64,000 bases of DNA from Actinocrispum wychmicini (GTDB lineage Bacteria > Actinomycetota > Actinomycetes > Mycobacteriales > Pseudonocardiaceae). The DNA is taken from NCBI RefSeq assembly GCF_004345645.1, contig NZ_SLWS01000016.1, positions 1 to 64,000 on the forward strand, written 5' to 3'. Shown one piece after another: positions 24,843 to 32,779 of this stretch (position 1 is its first letter; every line of letters starts with the position of its first letter). The translations under genes and the position numbers were made by a program. The notes beneath the pieces are model-generated. The model made no database searches and was not told the origin of the DNA. It worked only from the letters and a program-made list of their open reading frames with translations.

Positions 24843-27559
24843 TACCGCCGGGTCGCCTCGACGACCAAGGACCTGTCCACCTCGCCGCGCCGGGCCAGCG
24901 CCGTGAGCACACCCACCGCGGTCGACTCGGCGTCCACCAGGAAATGCCGGCGGGCGGCCGGGCGGGTGTCGGAGAAGCCGAACCCGTCCGTGCCCAGGGT
25001 CACCATGTCGGTCGGCACCCACGGCCGGATCAGGTCCGGGACCGCGCGCATCCAGTCCGACACCGCCACGACCGGCCCGTCGACGTCCGACAGCACCGAC
25101 GTCACGTATGGCACGCGCGGCTCCGCCTCCGGGTGCAGCAGGTTGTGCCGGTCCACGTCGACGGCTTCCCGACGCAGCTCCGCGTACGACGTGGCGGACC
25201 ACACACCGGCCCGCACGCCCCAGTCGTCGTTCAACAACTGCTGGGCCTTCAAAGCCCACGGCAACGCCACGCCGGAGCCGAGGATCTGCGCCACCGGGCC
25301 GTTCCCGATTGGCGCGTCCGCGTACTGGTACAGCCCGCGCAGCAAGCCCTCCACGTCCAGGTTCTCCGGCTCCGCGGGCTGCACGTACGGCTCGTTGTAG
25401 ACCGTCAGGTAGTAGAAGATGTCCTCTGCCTGGTCGCCGTACATGCGACGCAGACCGTCCTTCACGATGTGCGCGACCTCGTACGACCACGCGGCGTCAT
25501 ACGCGACCACAGCGGGGTTCGTCGCCGCGAGCAGCAGCGAATGCCCGTCGTTGTGCTGCAGGCCCTCACCGGTCAACGTGGTACGGCCCGCGGTGGCGCC
25601 GAGGACGAACCCGCGCGCCATCTGGTCCGCCGCCGCCCACAGGCCGTCGCCCGTGCGCTGGAACCCGAACATCGAGTAGAAGATGTAGATCGGGATCATC
25701 GGCTCGCCGTGCGTGGCGTACGACGTGCCCACCGCCGTGAACGACGCCGTCGACCCGGCCTCGTTGATGCCCTCGTGCAGGATCTGGCCCTGCTCGCTCT
25801 CCTTGTAGGCGAGCATCAGCTTCGCGTCCACCGACGTGTACAGCTGGCCGAGCCGGTTGTAGATCTTCTGCGTCGGAAACATCGAGTCCATCCCGAACGT
25901 CCGCGCCTCGTCCGGGATGATCGGCACGATCCGCGGCCCGATCTCCGGGTCCTTGGCCAGGTCCCGGACCAGCCGGACGAACGCCATCGTGGTGGCGACC
26001 TCCTGCTTGCCCGAACCCCGGCGGACCACGTCGTAGACCTTGTCGCCGGGCAGCACCAGCGCCTTGGACTTGGACCGGCGCTCCGGCACGTGCCCGCCGA
26101 GCTGCCGCCGCCGCTCCAGCATGTACTGGATGTCCGGGGACTCGATGCCGGGGTGGAAGTACGGCGGCAGGTACGGGTCGCGCTCCAGGTCCGCGTCGCT
26201 GATCGGGATGCGCAGCGTGTCCCGGAAGCCCTTCAGGTCGTCCAGGGTCATCTTCTTCATCTGGTGCGTGGCGTTGCGCGCGGCGAAGTGCGTACCCAGG
26301 TTGTAGCCCTTGATCGTCTTGGCGAGGATCACCGTGGGCTGGCCCTGCGTCTCGATGGCCGCCTTGTACGCCGCGTACACCTTGCGGTAGTCGTGGCCGC
26401 CGCGCTTGAGGTTCCAGATCTCCTGGTCGCTCATGGGCGTGACCAGTTCCTTGGTCCGCGGGTCCCGGCCGAAGAAGTGCTCACGGACGAACGCGCCGTC
26501 GTTGGCCTTGTAGGTCTGGTAGTCGCCGTCCGGGGTGGTGTTCATCAGGTTGATCAGCGCGCCGTCCCGGTCGGCGTGCAGCAGCGAGTCCCACTCGCGG
26601 CCCCAGATGACCTTGATCACGTTCCAGCCCGCGCCCCGGAAGAACGCCTCCAGCTCCTGGATGATCTTGCCGTTGCCGCGGACCGGCCCGTCCAGCCGCT
26701 GCAGGTTGCAGTTGATCACGAACGTCAGGTTGTCCAGGCCCTCGTTCGCGGCCACGTGGATCAGCCCGCGGGACTCCGGCTCGTCCATCTCGCCGTCGCC
26801 GAGGAACGCCCACACCCGCTGGTCGGACGTGTCCCTGATGCCCCGGTCCTGCAGGTAGTGGTTGAACCGCGCCTGGTAGATGGCGTTCATCGGGCCAAGG
26901 CCCATGGACACCGTCGGGAACTCCCAGAAGTCCGGCATCAGCCGCGGGTGCGGGTAGGACGGCAGGCCGGCACCTGGGCCGGCGTGCGAGTACTCCTGGC
27001 GGAACCCGTCGAGCTGGTTGTCCGACAGCCGGCCCTCCAGGTACGCGCGGGCGTACATGCCCGGCGACGCGTGCCCCTGGAAGAAGACCTGGTCACCCCC
27101 ACCCGGGTGATCTTTGCCGCGGAAGAACCAGTTGAAACCGACCTCGTACAGCGTCGCCGACGAGGCGTACGTCGAAATGTGGCCGCCGACGCCGACCCCG
27201 GGCCGTTGCGCCCGGTGCACGGTCATCGCGGCGTTCCATCGGATCCACGCCCGGTAACGCCGTTCCACCTCCTCGTCACCGGGGAACCACGGCTCCTGCT
27301 CGGTGGGGATGGTGTTCACGTAGTCCGTGCTGGTCAGCGACGGTACGCCGACCCGGTTCTCCCGGGCGCGTTCCAGCAGCCGGAGCATCAGGTAGCGGGC
27401 TCGCTGCTGCCCGGCGTCCTTCAGGACCGCGTCGAACGACTCGAGCCACTCGCCGGTCTCCTCCGGGTCGATGTCCGGCAGGTGGGCGGCGAGGCCGTCG
27501 CGGATCACGTGCACCCTGCCTGGGCTGCCCGTGCTGCTGGTGTTCGGTTGCGGGGCCAA
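24785..27559 (-). CDS. aceE: Pyruvate dehydrogenase E1 component, homodimeric
   Basis: A 924-aa thiamine-diphosphate enzyme that decarboxylates pyruvate and passes the acetyl group to the E2 lipoyl domain. The TPP motif is GDGEMDEPESRGL... to NLTFVINCN. Other family landmarks are GVGGHISTYASSATLYEVGFN and HNDGHSLLLA. It begins with TTG at 27559 after GGCGAGGAGATCCC, an unusual start codon with a strong site. It is alone on the minus strand. It supplies acetyl-CoA, fitting the nearby fab genes. Confidence 0.96.
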   Translation of the reverse strand: MAPQPNTSSTGSPGRVHVIRDGLAAHLPDIDPEETGEWLESFDAVLKDAGQQRARYLMLRLLERARENRVGVPSLTSTDYVNTIPTEQEPWFPGDEEVERRYRAWIRWNAAMTVHRAQRPGVGVGGHISTYASSATLYEVGFNWFFRGKDHPGGGDQVFFQGHASPGMYARAYLEGRLSDNQLDGFRQEYSHAGPGAGLPSYPHPRLMPDFWEFPTVSMGLGPMNAIYQARFNHYLQDRGIRDTSDQRVWAFLGDGEMDEPESRGLIHVAANEGLDNLTFVINCNLQRLDGPVRGNGKIIQELEAFFRGAGWNVIKVIWGREWDSLLHADRDGALINLMNTTPDGDYQTYKANDGAFVREHFFGRDPRTKELVTPMSDQEIWNLKRGGHDYRKVYAAYKAAIETQGQPTVILAKTIKGYNLGTHFAARNATHQMKKMTLDDLKGFRDTLRIPISDADLERDPYLPPYFHPGIESPDIQYMLERRRQLGGHVPERRSKSKALVLPGDKVYDVVRRGSGKQEVATTMAFVRLVRDLAKDPEIGPRIVPIIPDEARTFGMDSMFPTQKIYNRLGQLYTSVDAKLMLAYKESEQGQILHEGINEAGSTASFTAVGTSYATHGEPMIPIYIFYSMFGFQRTGDGLWAAADQMARGFVLGATAGRTTLTGEGLQHNDGHSLLLAATNPAVVAYDAAWSYEVAHIVKDGLRRMYGDQAEDIFYYLTVYNEPYVQPAEPENLDVEGLLRGLYQYADAPIGNGPVAQILGSGVALPWALKAQQLLNDDWGVRAGVWSATSYAELRREAVDVDRHNLLHPEAEPRVPYVTSVLSDVDGPVVAVSDWMRAVPDLIRPWVPTDMVTLGTDGFGFSDTRPAARRHFLVDAESTAVGVLTALARRGEVDRSLVVEATRRYQLDDVSAAGPQTSDPGSA

Positions 27560-27908
27560 GGGATCTCCTCGCCTGGTGAGTCTTCGTCGTGTTCAAGCCG
27601 GCCGGACGCACAATTCAACCCGGTAGGCGTGCCTCAGTGCCAATGGTCGTCCCGATCTGGCGCCACGTCATCACTACTGGTCAGTAACCCGATGGCGGTG
27701 TCGCCCACACTCTCCACAGTGGTACAGCCGGTACGTAGCACGAGCACATGGTCACCGTAGTGCGCGCGCGGTTGGACTGACCCATGGACACAGTTGGGGC
27801 TTATCCCGGTGTGGACGGTTGCGCTCCCGGGTGGGGAAAGTGTTCGCTATCGCCTAACACGCGGTGCCCCTCAGGCGCCGCATTGGTTCACATGGAGGAG
27901 TGGAAGCC
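27560..27908. promoter_or_regulatory. Divergent promoter region of aceE and DUF3052 gene
   Basis: 349 bp between divergent genes. No gene is supported. It must hold two promoters. I see no strong dyad or riboswitch. Confidence 0.35.
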
Positions 27909-28340
27909 GTGGTGGCCGCGGGAGACGCCGGCAAAGTAGGCGTCGCCGACAAGCTGGGCATCGAGCCTGGCCTAGTCGTCCAGGAAATCGGTTGGGACGA
28001 GGACGTGGACGACGACGTCCGCGCCGCGATCGAGGAGAAGATCGGCAGTGACCTCCTGGATGAGGAGGCCCAGGAAGTCGTCGACGTCGTGCTGCTGTGG
28101 TGGCGCGAGGACGACGGCGACCTCGCCGACACGATCCTCGACGTGCGCGGTCCACTCGCCGACTCCGGGGTGATCTGGGTGCTCACACCCAAGACCGGAC
28201 GCGATGGGCACGTCGAGCCCAGTGAGATCGCCGAGGCAGTGTCGACCGCTGGAATGGCGCAGACCTCGAACATCAGCGTGGGGGAGGACTGGATGGGCAG
28301 CCGACTCGTGTCACCCAAGTCGGCCAACACCCGCCGCTGA
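27909..28340 (+). CDS. DUF3052 domain-containing protein
   Basis: A 143-aa acidic protein of the actinobacterial DUF3052 family (GDAGKVGVADKLGIEPGLVVQEIGWDEDVDDD, LWWREDDGDL, NISVGEDWMGSRL). GTG at 27909 is 8 nt after GGAGGAG; GTG at 27912 is equally possible. In M. tuberculosis the homologue Rv2239c lies between ahpE (Rv2238c) and aceE (Rv2241), as it does here. Function unknown. Confidence 0.88.
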   Translation: MVAAGDAGKVGVADKLGIEPGLVVQEIGWDEDVDDDVRAAIEEKIGSDLLDEEAQEVVDVVLLWWREDDGDLADTILDVRGPLADSGVIWVLTPKTGRDGHVEPSEIAEAVSTAGMAQTSNISVGEDWMGSRLVSPKSANTRR

Positions 28341-28356
28341 CGCCTCAGTAGTCCCA

Positions 28357-28381
28357 CCGCCTGGGAGCACCGCCCAGGCGG
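28357..28381. terminator. Hairpin after the DUF3052 gene
   Basis: CCGCCTGGG (28357-28365) pairs perfectly with CCCAGGCGG (28373-28381). It lies 17 nt after the stop. No U-run follows, but such GC-rich hairpins are usual terminators in actinomycetes. Confidence 0.6.
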
Positions 28382-28431
28382 GGTACTAGGCTGGGCACAG
28401 CCGGAAAGTCGCGACATCTGGAGGATTGGGC

Positions 28432-28893
28432 ATGGCGGTTGAGGTCGGCTCGAAGGCCCCGGACTTCACACTCAAGGACTACAACAAGCAGGACGTGACC
28501 CTGTCGTCCTACCAGGGGTCGAAGAACGTCCTGCTGGTGTTCTACCCGTTCGCCTTCAGCGGCATCTGCCAGGGCGAACTGTGCCAGGTCCGAGACGAGA
28601 TCGCGGACTACGACAACGCGAACGTCCAGATCCTCGGCGTCTCGGTGGACAGCCCCTTCGCCCTGAAAGCCTGGGCCGACCAACAGGGCTACCAGTTCCC
28701 CCTGCTCGCCGACTTCTGGCCGCACGGCGAAGTGGCCAAGACCTACGGCGTCTTCAACGACCAGGCCGGCCTCGCCCTGCGCGGCACCTTCCTGATCGAC
28801 AAAGCGGGAACGGTCCGCTACGCCGAGGTCAACCAGCCCGGCGAAGCCCGCGACCAGTCGGCCTGGAAAAAGGCCGTGACAGAACTGGCATGA
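28432..28893 (+). CDS. ahpE: AhpE-type peroxiredoxin
   Basis: A 153-aa thioredoxin-fold peroxidase reducing hydroperoxides. The peroxidatic Cys46 lies in FYPFAFSGICQGELC, matching mycobacterial AhpE (FTGICQGEL). A second Cys51 follows where mycobacterial AhpE has Asp, which might change resolution. ATG 28432 follows GGAGG. It stands just left of the tRNA-Val gene, outside the element. Confidence 0.93.
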   Translation: MAVEVGSKAPDFTLKDYNKQDVTLSSYQGSKNVLLVFYPFAFSGICQGELCQVRDEIADYDNANVQILGVSVDSPFALKAWADQQGYQFPLLADFWPHGEVAKTYGVFNDQAGLALRGTFLIDKAGTVRYAEVNQPGEARDQSAWKKAVTELA

Positions 28894-28934
28894 TCTTCAC
28901 CAGCGGCGCCGGTCACGAAGCGGCGTCGCACCAG

Positions 28935-29009
28935 GGGCGCATAGCTCAGCGGAAGAGCACCTCCCTTACAAGGAGGGGGTCGCAGGTTCGAACCCTGCTG
29001 CGCCCACCA
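28935..29009 (+). tRNA. tRNA-Val (anticodon UAC)
   Basis: A full cloverleaf: acceptor GGGCGCA/TGCGCCC, D-arm GCTC/GAGC, anticodon stem CCTCC/GGAGG with loop CTTACAA (anticodon TAC), T-arm GCAGG-TTCGAAC-CCTGC, and encoded CCA. The 3' part is the integration site of the element, which restores it. Its original terminator appears to be displaced to beyond attR at 47269. Confidence 0.97.
28965..29007 (+). repeat. attL, 43-bp core inside tRNA-Val
   Basis: This sequence begins at the anticodon loop (CTTACAAGG) and ends within the encoded CCA end. It is repeated without mismatch at attR. It defines the left edge of the element. Confidence 0.95.
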
Positions 29010-29055
29010 GGTCAGGAGCCCTTTCCTCCGTTAAGGCGGGACGGGCTTCCCCCGT

Positions 29056-29080
29056 TTGGGGAGAATCTTGGGAGAAGATC
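29056..29080 (+). promoter_or_regulatory. Left arm-type repeats next to attL
   Basis: TTGGGGAGAATC and TTGGGAGAAGATC stand in tandem 49 bp inside attL. The same pair appears inside attR (47095-47118). Paired repeats in both arms of attP are what a tyrosine integrase's N-terminal arm-binding domain recognises. Role inferred. Confidence 0.6.
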
Positions 29081-29100
29081 TTGAAGCTTCTCCCCGATCC

Positions 29101-30648
29101 CTACGCGCGTGCCCGCAGAAGTTCGTCCAGGGCGGCAACTGGTGAACGCGCACACATCGCGTGCCGTGCGTCCAGAGCGGCCTCCCATTCGCCCGTGAGC
29201 CCCTCCATCAGCCGCGCCCGCATCTCCCGGGTGATGTGGTCGTAGCGAGCCTGGACAGAGCCGTCCTCGTGTCCCATACGCTCGTCCATTAGCTTCGGCG
29301 GAGTCCCCAGTTCGCGCATCCGGGTCTTGTGGGTGTGGCGCAACCCGTGGGGCGTGAGCCCCGTCGCGATCGGCACCCAACTGGCGTTTGCGCGGCTGTT
29401 GGCACCACGCCCGCGTGCTGGCACGCCGGGCCACGGTTCCGCCAGCAGAGGCACAGGGCGCGCTTCGTTCGGCCCCCTCTTTGGGTACCAACCCGTTACG
29501 GCCGGCTTGAAGAGCCACGTAGCAAACCCGCTGCGTCGCCAATGTGCGGCTGGCTCACCCGAGCTGGCTCCCCGCACGTATCCGAGATCGGCGATGGCCC
29601 TTTCGACCGACTGCCGTGTCGTCTCGGCGACGACTGAGGGCCGGTTGAGCACCGCCGACGCTGTGGCCGGCGACACACCCGCGCGCCGGGCGACATCAAC
29701 GAGCTTCGCTCCTGGTCGGTGAGCCGCTTTGTTCGCCGAGCCAAGACCGCGGAACACGTAGGTATGACCATGGCAAGCGCATGGTTGTGGGGTAGCCCGG
29801 TCGACGTGGTCGAAGAGGAGCTTCGACAGCCAATCCGGAAGGTCGATATCGCGATAGCTGTCGTCCTTGGGCGGACAACGATGCAACTTACCCTCGTCCA
29901 GTTCGTACAGTTGCCACTCGACACGAATCGACCCCCGGCGCACGAACTCTGTTTCCAGGCCGACGAGTTCGCCCCACCGCATGCCTGTGTACCCGGCAGT
30001 GACGCAGGCTACGAACTCGTCGTCCCTTCCGGAAAGCAGTGCTGCACGCTCGGCGATGAGGAGAAGGCCCAATGGACTGGTGATCACTTTTTCCGGTCCA
30101 CGGTGATGTGTGCGACCGGCGCGCTTGCCACGGCCTCGCCGTCTCGTCGCAGGGTTGGCGGTGATGAGCCCCTCTTCGCGGGCGTCTTCGAGCACGAGGT
30201 GTAGCGTCGTTCGCCATGTCTTGAGGCTGGACAAAGCGTACCCGACGGTCTTTTCCTCTTTTTCCCACCGAGCGACGTCCGAAGCGAAGATCTCACCCAA
30301 TTTCATTTCTTCAAATTTCGGCAGAAGGTGATTCTCCAAATGTTGCTTGTAGTTCTGCATGGTTGATGCCGCGAGATCTTGAGCGGAGTACCAGCGCGAG
30401 GCGTAGGCGCCAAAAGTCGTCTGCCCCACGGACGGGTCACGCCAAGTGCCACCACGCACCTTGGCCTCTTCGTCGTTGGCCGCCTGCTCTGCATCCCGTT
30501 TCGTGCGGAACTTAATCGTAGCGCCGGTAGAATCGGATACCGTACCGTACTTGCCGGGACCAATCTTGTATCGGCCGCGGAAGTATGTTCCGCGGTTCTC
30601 GGCGTAACCCAAGGTGCTCACCCATTCTTTGGGAGGAGTGCCCGCCAT
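29101..30648 (-). CDS. int: Tyrosine recombinase (integrase) with embedded LacI-type HTH
   Basis: A 515-aa site-specific recombinase. Residues about 70-170 are the SAM-like core-binding domain (TFGAYASRWYSAQDLAASTMQNYKQHL). The catalytic domain has Arg in AGYTGMRWGELVGLE, HGLRHTH, GHEDGSVQARYDHITREM (His and the nucleophile Tyr). Between the first Arg and the HxxR box is an insert, KLVDVARRAGVSPATASAVLNRPSVV through IADLGYVRG, that reads as a LacI-family HTH (DVA..AGVS.AT.S.VLN). Total length is about 100 aa above usual integrases. The ATG lies in a strong hairpin (see 30641). It acts at attP and the tRNA-Val attB. Confidence 0.94.
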   Translation of the reverse strand: MAGTPPKEWVSTLGYAENRGTYFRGRYKIGPGKYGTVSDSTGATIKFRTKRDAEQAANDEEAKVRGGTWRDPSVGQTTFGAYASRWYSAQDLAASTMQNYKQHLENHLLPKFEEMKLGEIFASDVARWEKEEKTVGYALSSLKTWRTTLHLVLEDAREEGLITANPATRRRGRGKRAGRTHHRGPEKVITSPLGLLLIAERAALLSGRDDEFVACVTAGYTGMRWGELVGLETEFVRRGSIRVEWQLYELDEGKLHRCPPKDDSYRDIDLPDWLSKLLFDHVDRATPQPCACHGHTYVFRGLGSANKAAHRPGAKLVDVARRAGVSPATASAVLNRPSVVAETTRQSVERAIADLGYVRGASSGEPAAHWRRSGFATWLFKPAVTGWYPKRGPNEARPVPLLAEPWPGVPARGRGANSRANASWVPIATGLTPHGLRHTHKTRMRELGTPPKLMDERMGHEDGSVQARYDHITREMRARLMEGLTGEWEAALDARHAMCARSPVAALDELLRARA

Positions 30649-30671
30649 CAGTTTGGTGATGGCGGGACACT
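30641..30671 (-). promoter_or_regulatory. Hairpin covering the integrase start codon
   Basis: On the minus strand, CCCGCCATCA (30666-30657) pairs perfectly with TGATGGCGGG (30650-30641), and a further five pairs (GAGTG/CACTC) extend it past a bulged base. The integrase ATG at 30648 is inside the 3' arm and has no visible ribosome-binding site. The structure could limit integrase translation from the xis-int transcript or act as a terminator. Confidence 0.55.
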
Positions 30672-30678
30672 CGTGTTG

Positions 30679-31011
30679 TCAAGTCGCCGACTCCGTGCCG
30701 CGTGCGCGACGAGGAACACGTGCCACGAGTTGGACTATCGGCTTGTCGGTGGTGGATTTCGTCAACCCTTCCGCGCTGCGCGTCCTGTTTGTTGTCGTTG
30801 TCGCTGATTCATCAGCGGGACGCCGTTCGAAAAGGGCAACGATTTCCACGATGTGGTCAGCCGTGAACAAGTAGCTGCCACCGATCCAACTGAACGGGAT
30901 GCGTCGTTTTCTCGCCTGTTCCTTCACCCACCATTCTGAGCAGCGAAGGATTGAAGCTACTTCGCTGGGCCGGTAGTAAACCGGGTCGTCTGGCGAACTT
31001 GCCGCAGCCAC
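30679..31011 (-). CDS. xis: Excisionase, MerR-like helix-turn-helix
   Basis: A 110-aa protein whose first half is the excisionase HTH_17 domain (YYRPSEVASILRCSEWWVKEQARKRRIPFSWIGGSYLFTADHIVEIVALFE). The C-terminal half is basic and low-complexity. GTG at 31011 follows GGGGGTG. It is 30 nt upstream of int, the usual xis-int arrangement, and needed for excision. Confidence 0.88.
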   Translation of the reverse strand: MAAASSPDDPVYYRPSEVASILRCSEWWVKEQARKRRIPFSWIGGSYLFTADHIVEIVALFERRPADESATTTTNRTRSAEGLTKSTTDKPIVQLVARVPRRARGTESAT

Positions 31012-31046
31012 GTGACACCCCCGAATAGGGTCGCAGGGGTGGTCGC

Positions 31047-31080
31047 ACCAGTCGTTTTAAGGCTGATACAACCGACTGGT
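31047..31080. promoter_or_regulatory. Dyad upstream of xis-int
   Basis: ACCAGTCG (31047-31054) is the perfect inverse of CGACTGGT (31073-31080), 18 bp apart, in the 123-bp gap upstream of xis. TGGTCA also recurs nearby (31077, 31131 area). It is a likely operator controlling excision; the binding protein is unknown. Confidence 0.45.
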
Positions 31081-31134
31081 CAACAGGTGGCATGACCACT
31101 CACTCCTTTCTGGTAATGTCAGTAACGCGCCTGG

Positions 31135-32415
31135 TCAGAGCGTTACGGGGCGGATTGAATTGCCGACAGATCGGTAACCGCGGCGAACTTCCGGAGTGAT
31201 CCTTGCTTCGGTAACCGCGGCGACTGGGGTAACCGCGTGACCAGCGTGGTTGTCTTCGGTATCGGAATTACTGGTCTCGGGCAGATACCGGCTCCACGCG
31301 TCGGCAAGGCCAAGCTGTGACTGTTTGCCGGTCGTGGAGAAGGACACGTAGCCCTTGGCCTTGCCGATCTTGGCGTCGAACGTCACTGGGCTCACCCCGT
31401 ACCGGCCCAGTTCGCGGGCCAGTCGCCGGGCGTGGAGCGATCCCTCTGGGAGCGTGGCCCATGGCCCGTCTTCCAGGGTGAGCAGGGCGGCAAGGATGTC
31501 CTTGGTGGCCATCCGGTCCGTGTGGCTGGCGGCGAAGAGATCGCGCATGTCGGACAGGAGTTGGATGCCGAGCGATTCACTCGGGAGGGTCGGGGCCAGC
31601 ACGAAGTACCGGCATGCTTCGCGGGCGGTGTCCGGCCAATGGCCGCCTGCTGCGTCCGCGATCGCGAGCAGGGGCTCCCAGATTTCCGCTGATCGATCAG
31701 TAACCCGTTGGGGCATGGCGGGTTCCGCAGTGGCAACCTGATCGGCAACTGAGGTAACCCAGTCGGCCATTGCCGTGCGCAGGGGCGCGGCCTGCTGCTC
31801 TACGAGCCGTTCGCGGAACGGGTCGACGTGTTCCTCTGGCCGGCGGCGCCGCATGTGGATGGTGATGGCGCGAGTGGTGATGGTGGCTGGCATGCCGCCA
31901 GCGATCCCCGCCAAAGCAGCCGGTGTGTAGACCGGGTAGCGGCGCACGACACGGGCTGCCGCGTCGTAGCGTGGGATGGTGGCTGAGCGTTTGTAACCGG
32001 CGTTGAGCATCGCTCTGAGGTCTTCGTTGCCGCCGCCGGTTTTGCCGTTGAAGATGGTGTCGACTTCGTCGAACAGGATCGTGACGGGGCCTTCGGCGAC
32101 GATGCGGAACAGTGCCGCGCGGCTGGCTGACAGCGTCATCTCTGGCGCTGAAACCAGGTATTGCGCGACTTCCAGGACTCGCGTCTTGCCCGATCCTGGC
32201 TCGGCCGAGTCCAGGATGAGTCGGGGCGTGACGTAGAGTCGTTCGGCGATGTGGGTGTGCGCGTACCACAACGCGAGCGCGGGTGCGCAATGCCGCGAAG
32301 GAAACGCGGAGAACCGGCGGATGAACGCCACGACGTCGTCCAGCACGGATTGTCCATATGGGACTGTTGACGTCGACGAGCCGATCAGTCGGTTGGTGAT
32401 GGAGTGCGTGATCAC
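31135..32415 (-). CDS. DUF3631 domain-containing replication helicase-like ATPase
   Basis: A 426-aa AAA-type ATPase. Walker A is DSAEPGSGKTRVLEVAQ, Walker B is TILFDEVDTIF, and the DUF3631 part covers GGNEDLRAMLNAGYKRSATIPRYD through RRRPEEHVDPFRER. In AICEs DUF3631 proteins often are fused to or sit with a primase-polymerase; none is seen here. GTG at 32415 is chosen because AAGGA stands seven nt upstream; the frame opens at 32463 without a site. Likely the element's replication initiator or helicase. Confidence 0.82.
   Translation of the reverse strand: MITHSITNRLIGSSTSTVPYGQSVLDDVVAFIRRFSAFPSRHCAPALALWYAHTHIAERLYVTPRLILDSAEPGSGKTRVLEVAQYLVSAPEMTLSASRAALFRIVAEGPVTILFDEVDTIFNGKTGGGNEDLRAMLNAGYKRSATIPRYDAAARVVRRYPVYTPAALAGIAGGMPATITTRAITIHMRRRRPEEHVDPFRERLVEQQAAPLRTAMADWVTSVADQVATAEPAMPQRVTDRSAEIWEPLLAIADAAGGHWPDTAREACRYFVLAPTLPSESLGIQLLSDMRDLFAASHTDRMATKDILAALLTLEDGPWATLPEGSLHARRLARELGRYGVSPVTFDAKIGKAKGYVSFSTTGKQSQLGLADAWSRYLPETSNSDTEDNHAGHAVTPVAAVTEARITPEVRRGYRSVGNSIRPVTL
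31173..31239. repeat. Three GGTAACCGCG repeats in the 3' end of the DUF3631 gene
   Basis: GGTAACCGCG occurs at about 31173, 31210 and 31228 in the last 110 bp of the gene; two carry GGCG after it. Related GGTAAC sites lie at 36311 and 36323. They may be iterons of the element's replication origin, or merely Ala-Val-Thr coding repeats. Confidence 0.4.
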
Positions 32416-32469
32416 GGTTATGTCCTTGGGTGGTGTGGCCGAGCCGCCGGGCGGCTCGGCCACGGGTGG

Positions 32470-32742
32470 TTAGCGGTTGCGGTGGTTGCGGTTGGCGGCG
32501 TTGAGTTCGCGGTAGAGGCGTCCCGCGGCGTTGATCAGTCGGCGGCCGAACCGCAGACGGAGGCCGGTCCCGTCACAGGCGCCGCAGAGCCGGATGCCGC
32601 GGAAGAGGCCGTAGAACTGGCCGTGTCCACGACAGACTCGACAGGCTTTGAACGGCCAGAAGACGCAGGTGAAGAGGTAGCAGGCCGTCACCAACAGGGC
32701 CGGAACGAACAGGATGCTAGCGAGTGCGCTGAGGATGTCCAT
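32470..32742 (-). CDS. Small membrane protein with zinc-ribbon motif
   Basis: A 90-aa protein: one N-terminal helix (LSALASILFVPALLVTACYLFTC) followed by CRVCRGHGQ and CGACDGTG, which resemble the DnaJ-type CxxCxGxG repeats. C-terminal tail basic. Start at ATG 32742 after GGAGA. Small proteins like it lie between tra and rep in many AICEs; role unknown. Confidence 0.75.
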   Translation of the reverse strand: MDILSALASILFVPALLVTACYLFTCVFWPFKACRVCRGHGQFYGLFRGIRLCGACDGTGLRLRFGRRLINAAGRLYRELNAANRNHRNR

Positions 32743-32779
32743 CACTGTCTCCAGGGCGTTTTGGGTGTCGTTCGCCGAA

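Noticed and set aside
24944..27760. A 938-codon frame on the plus strand
   Set aside because: Antisense to aceE, which is certain; composition (Arg, His, Val, Asp) is that of a codon shadow.
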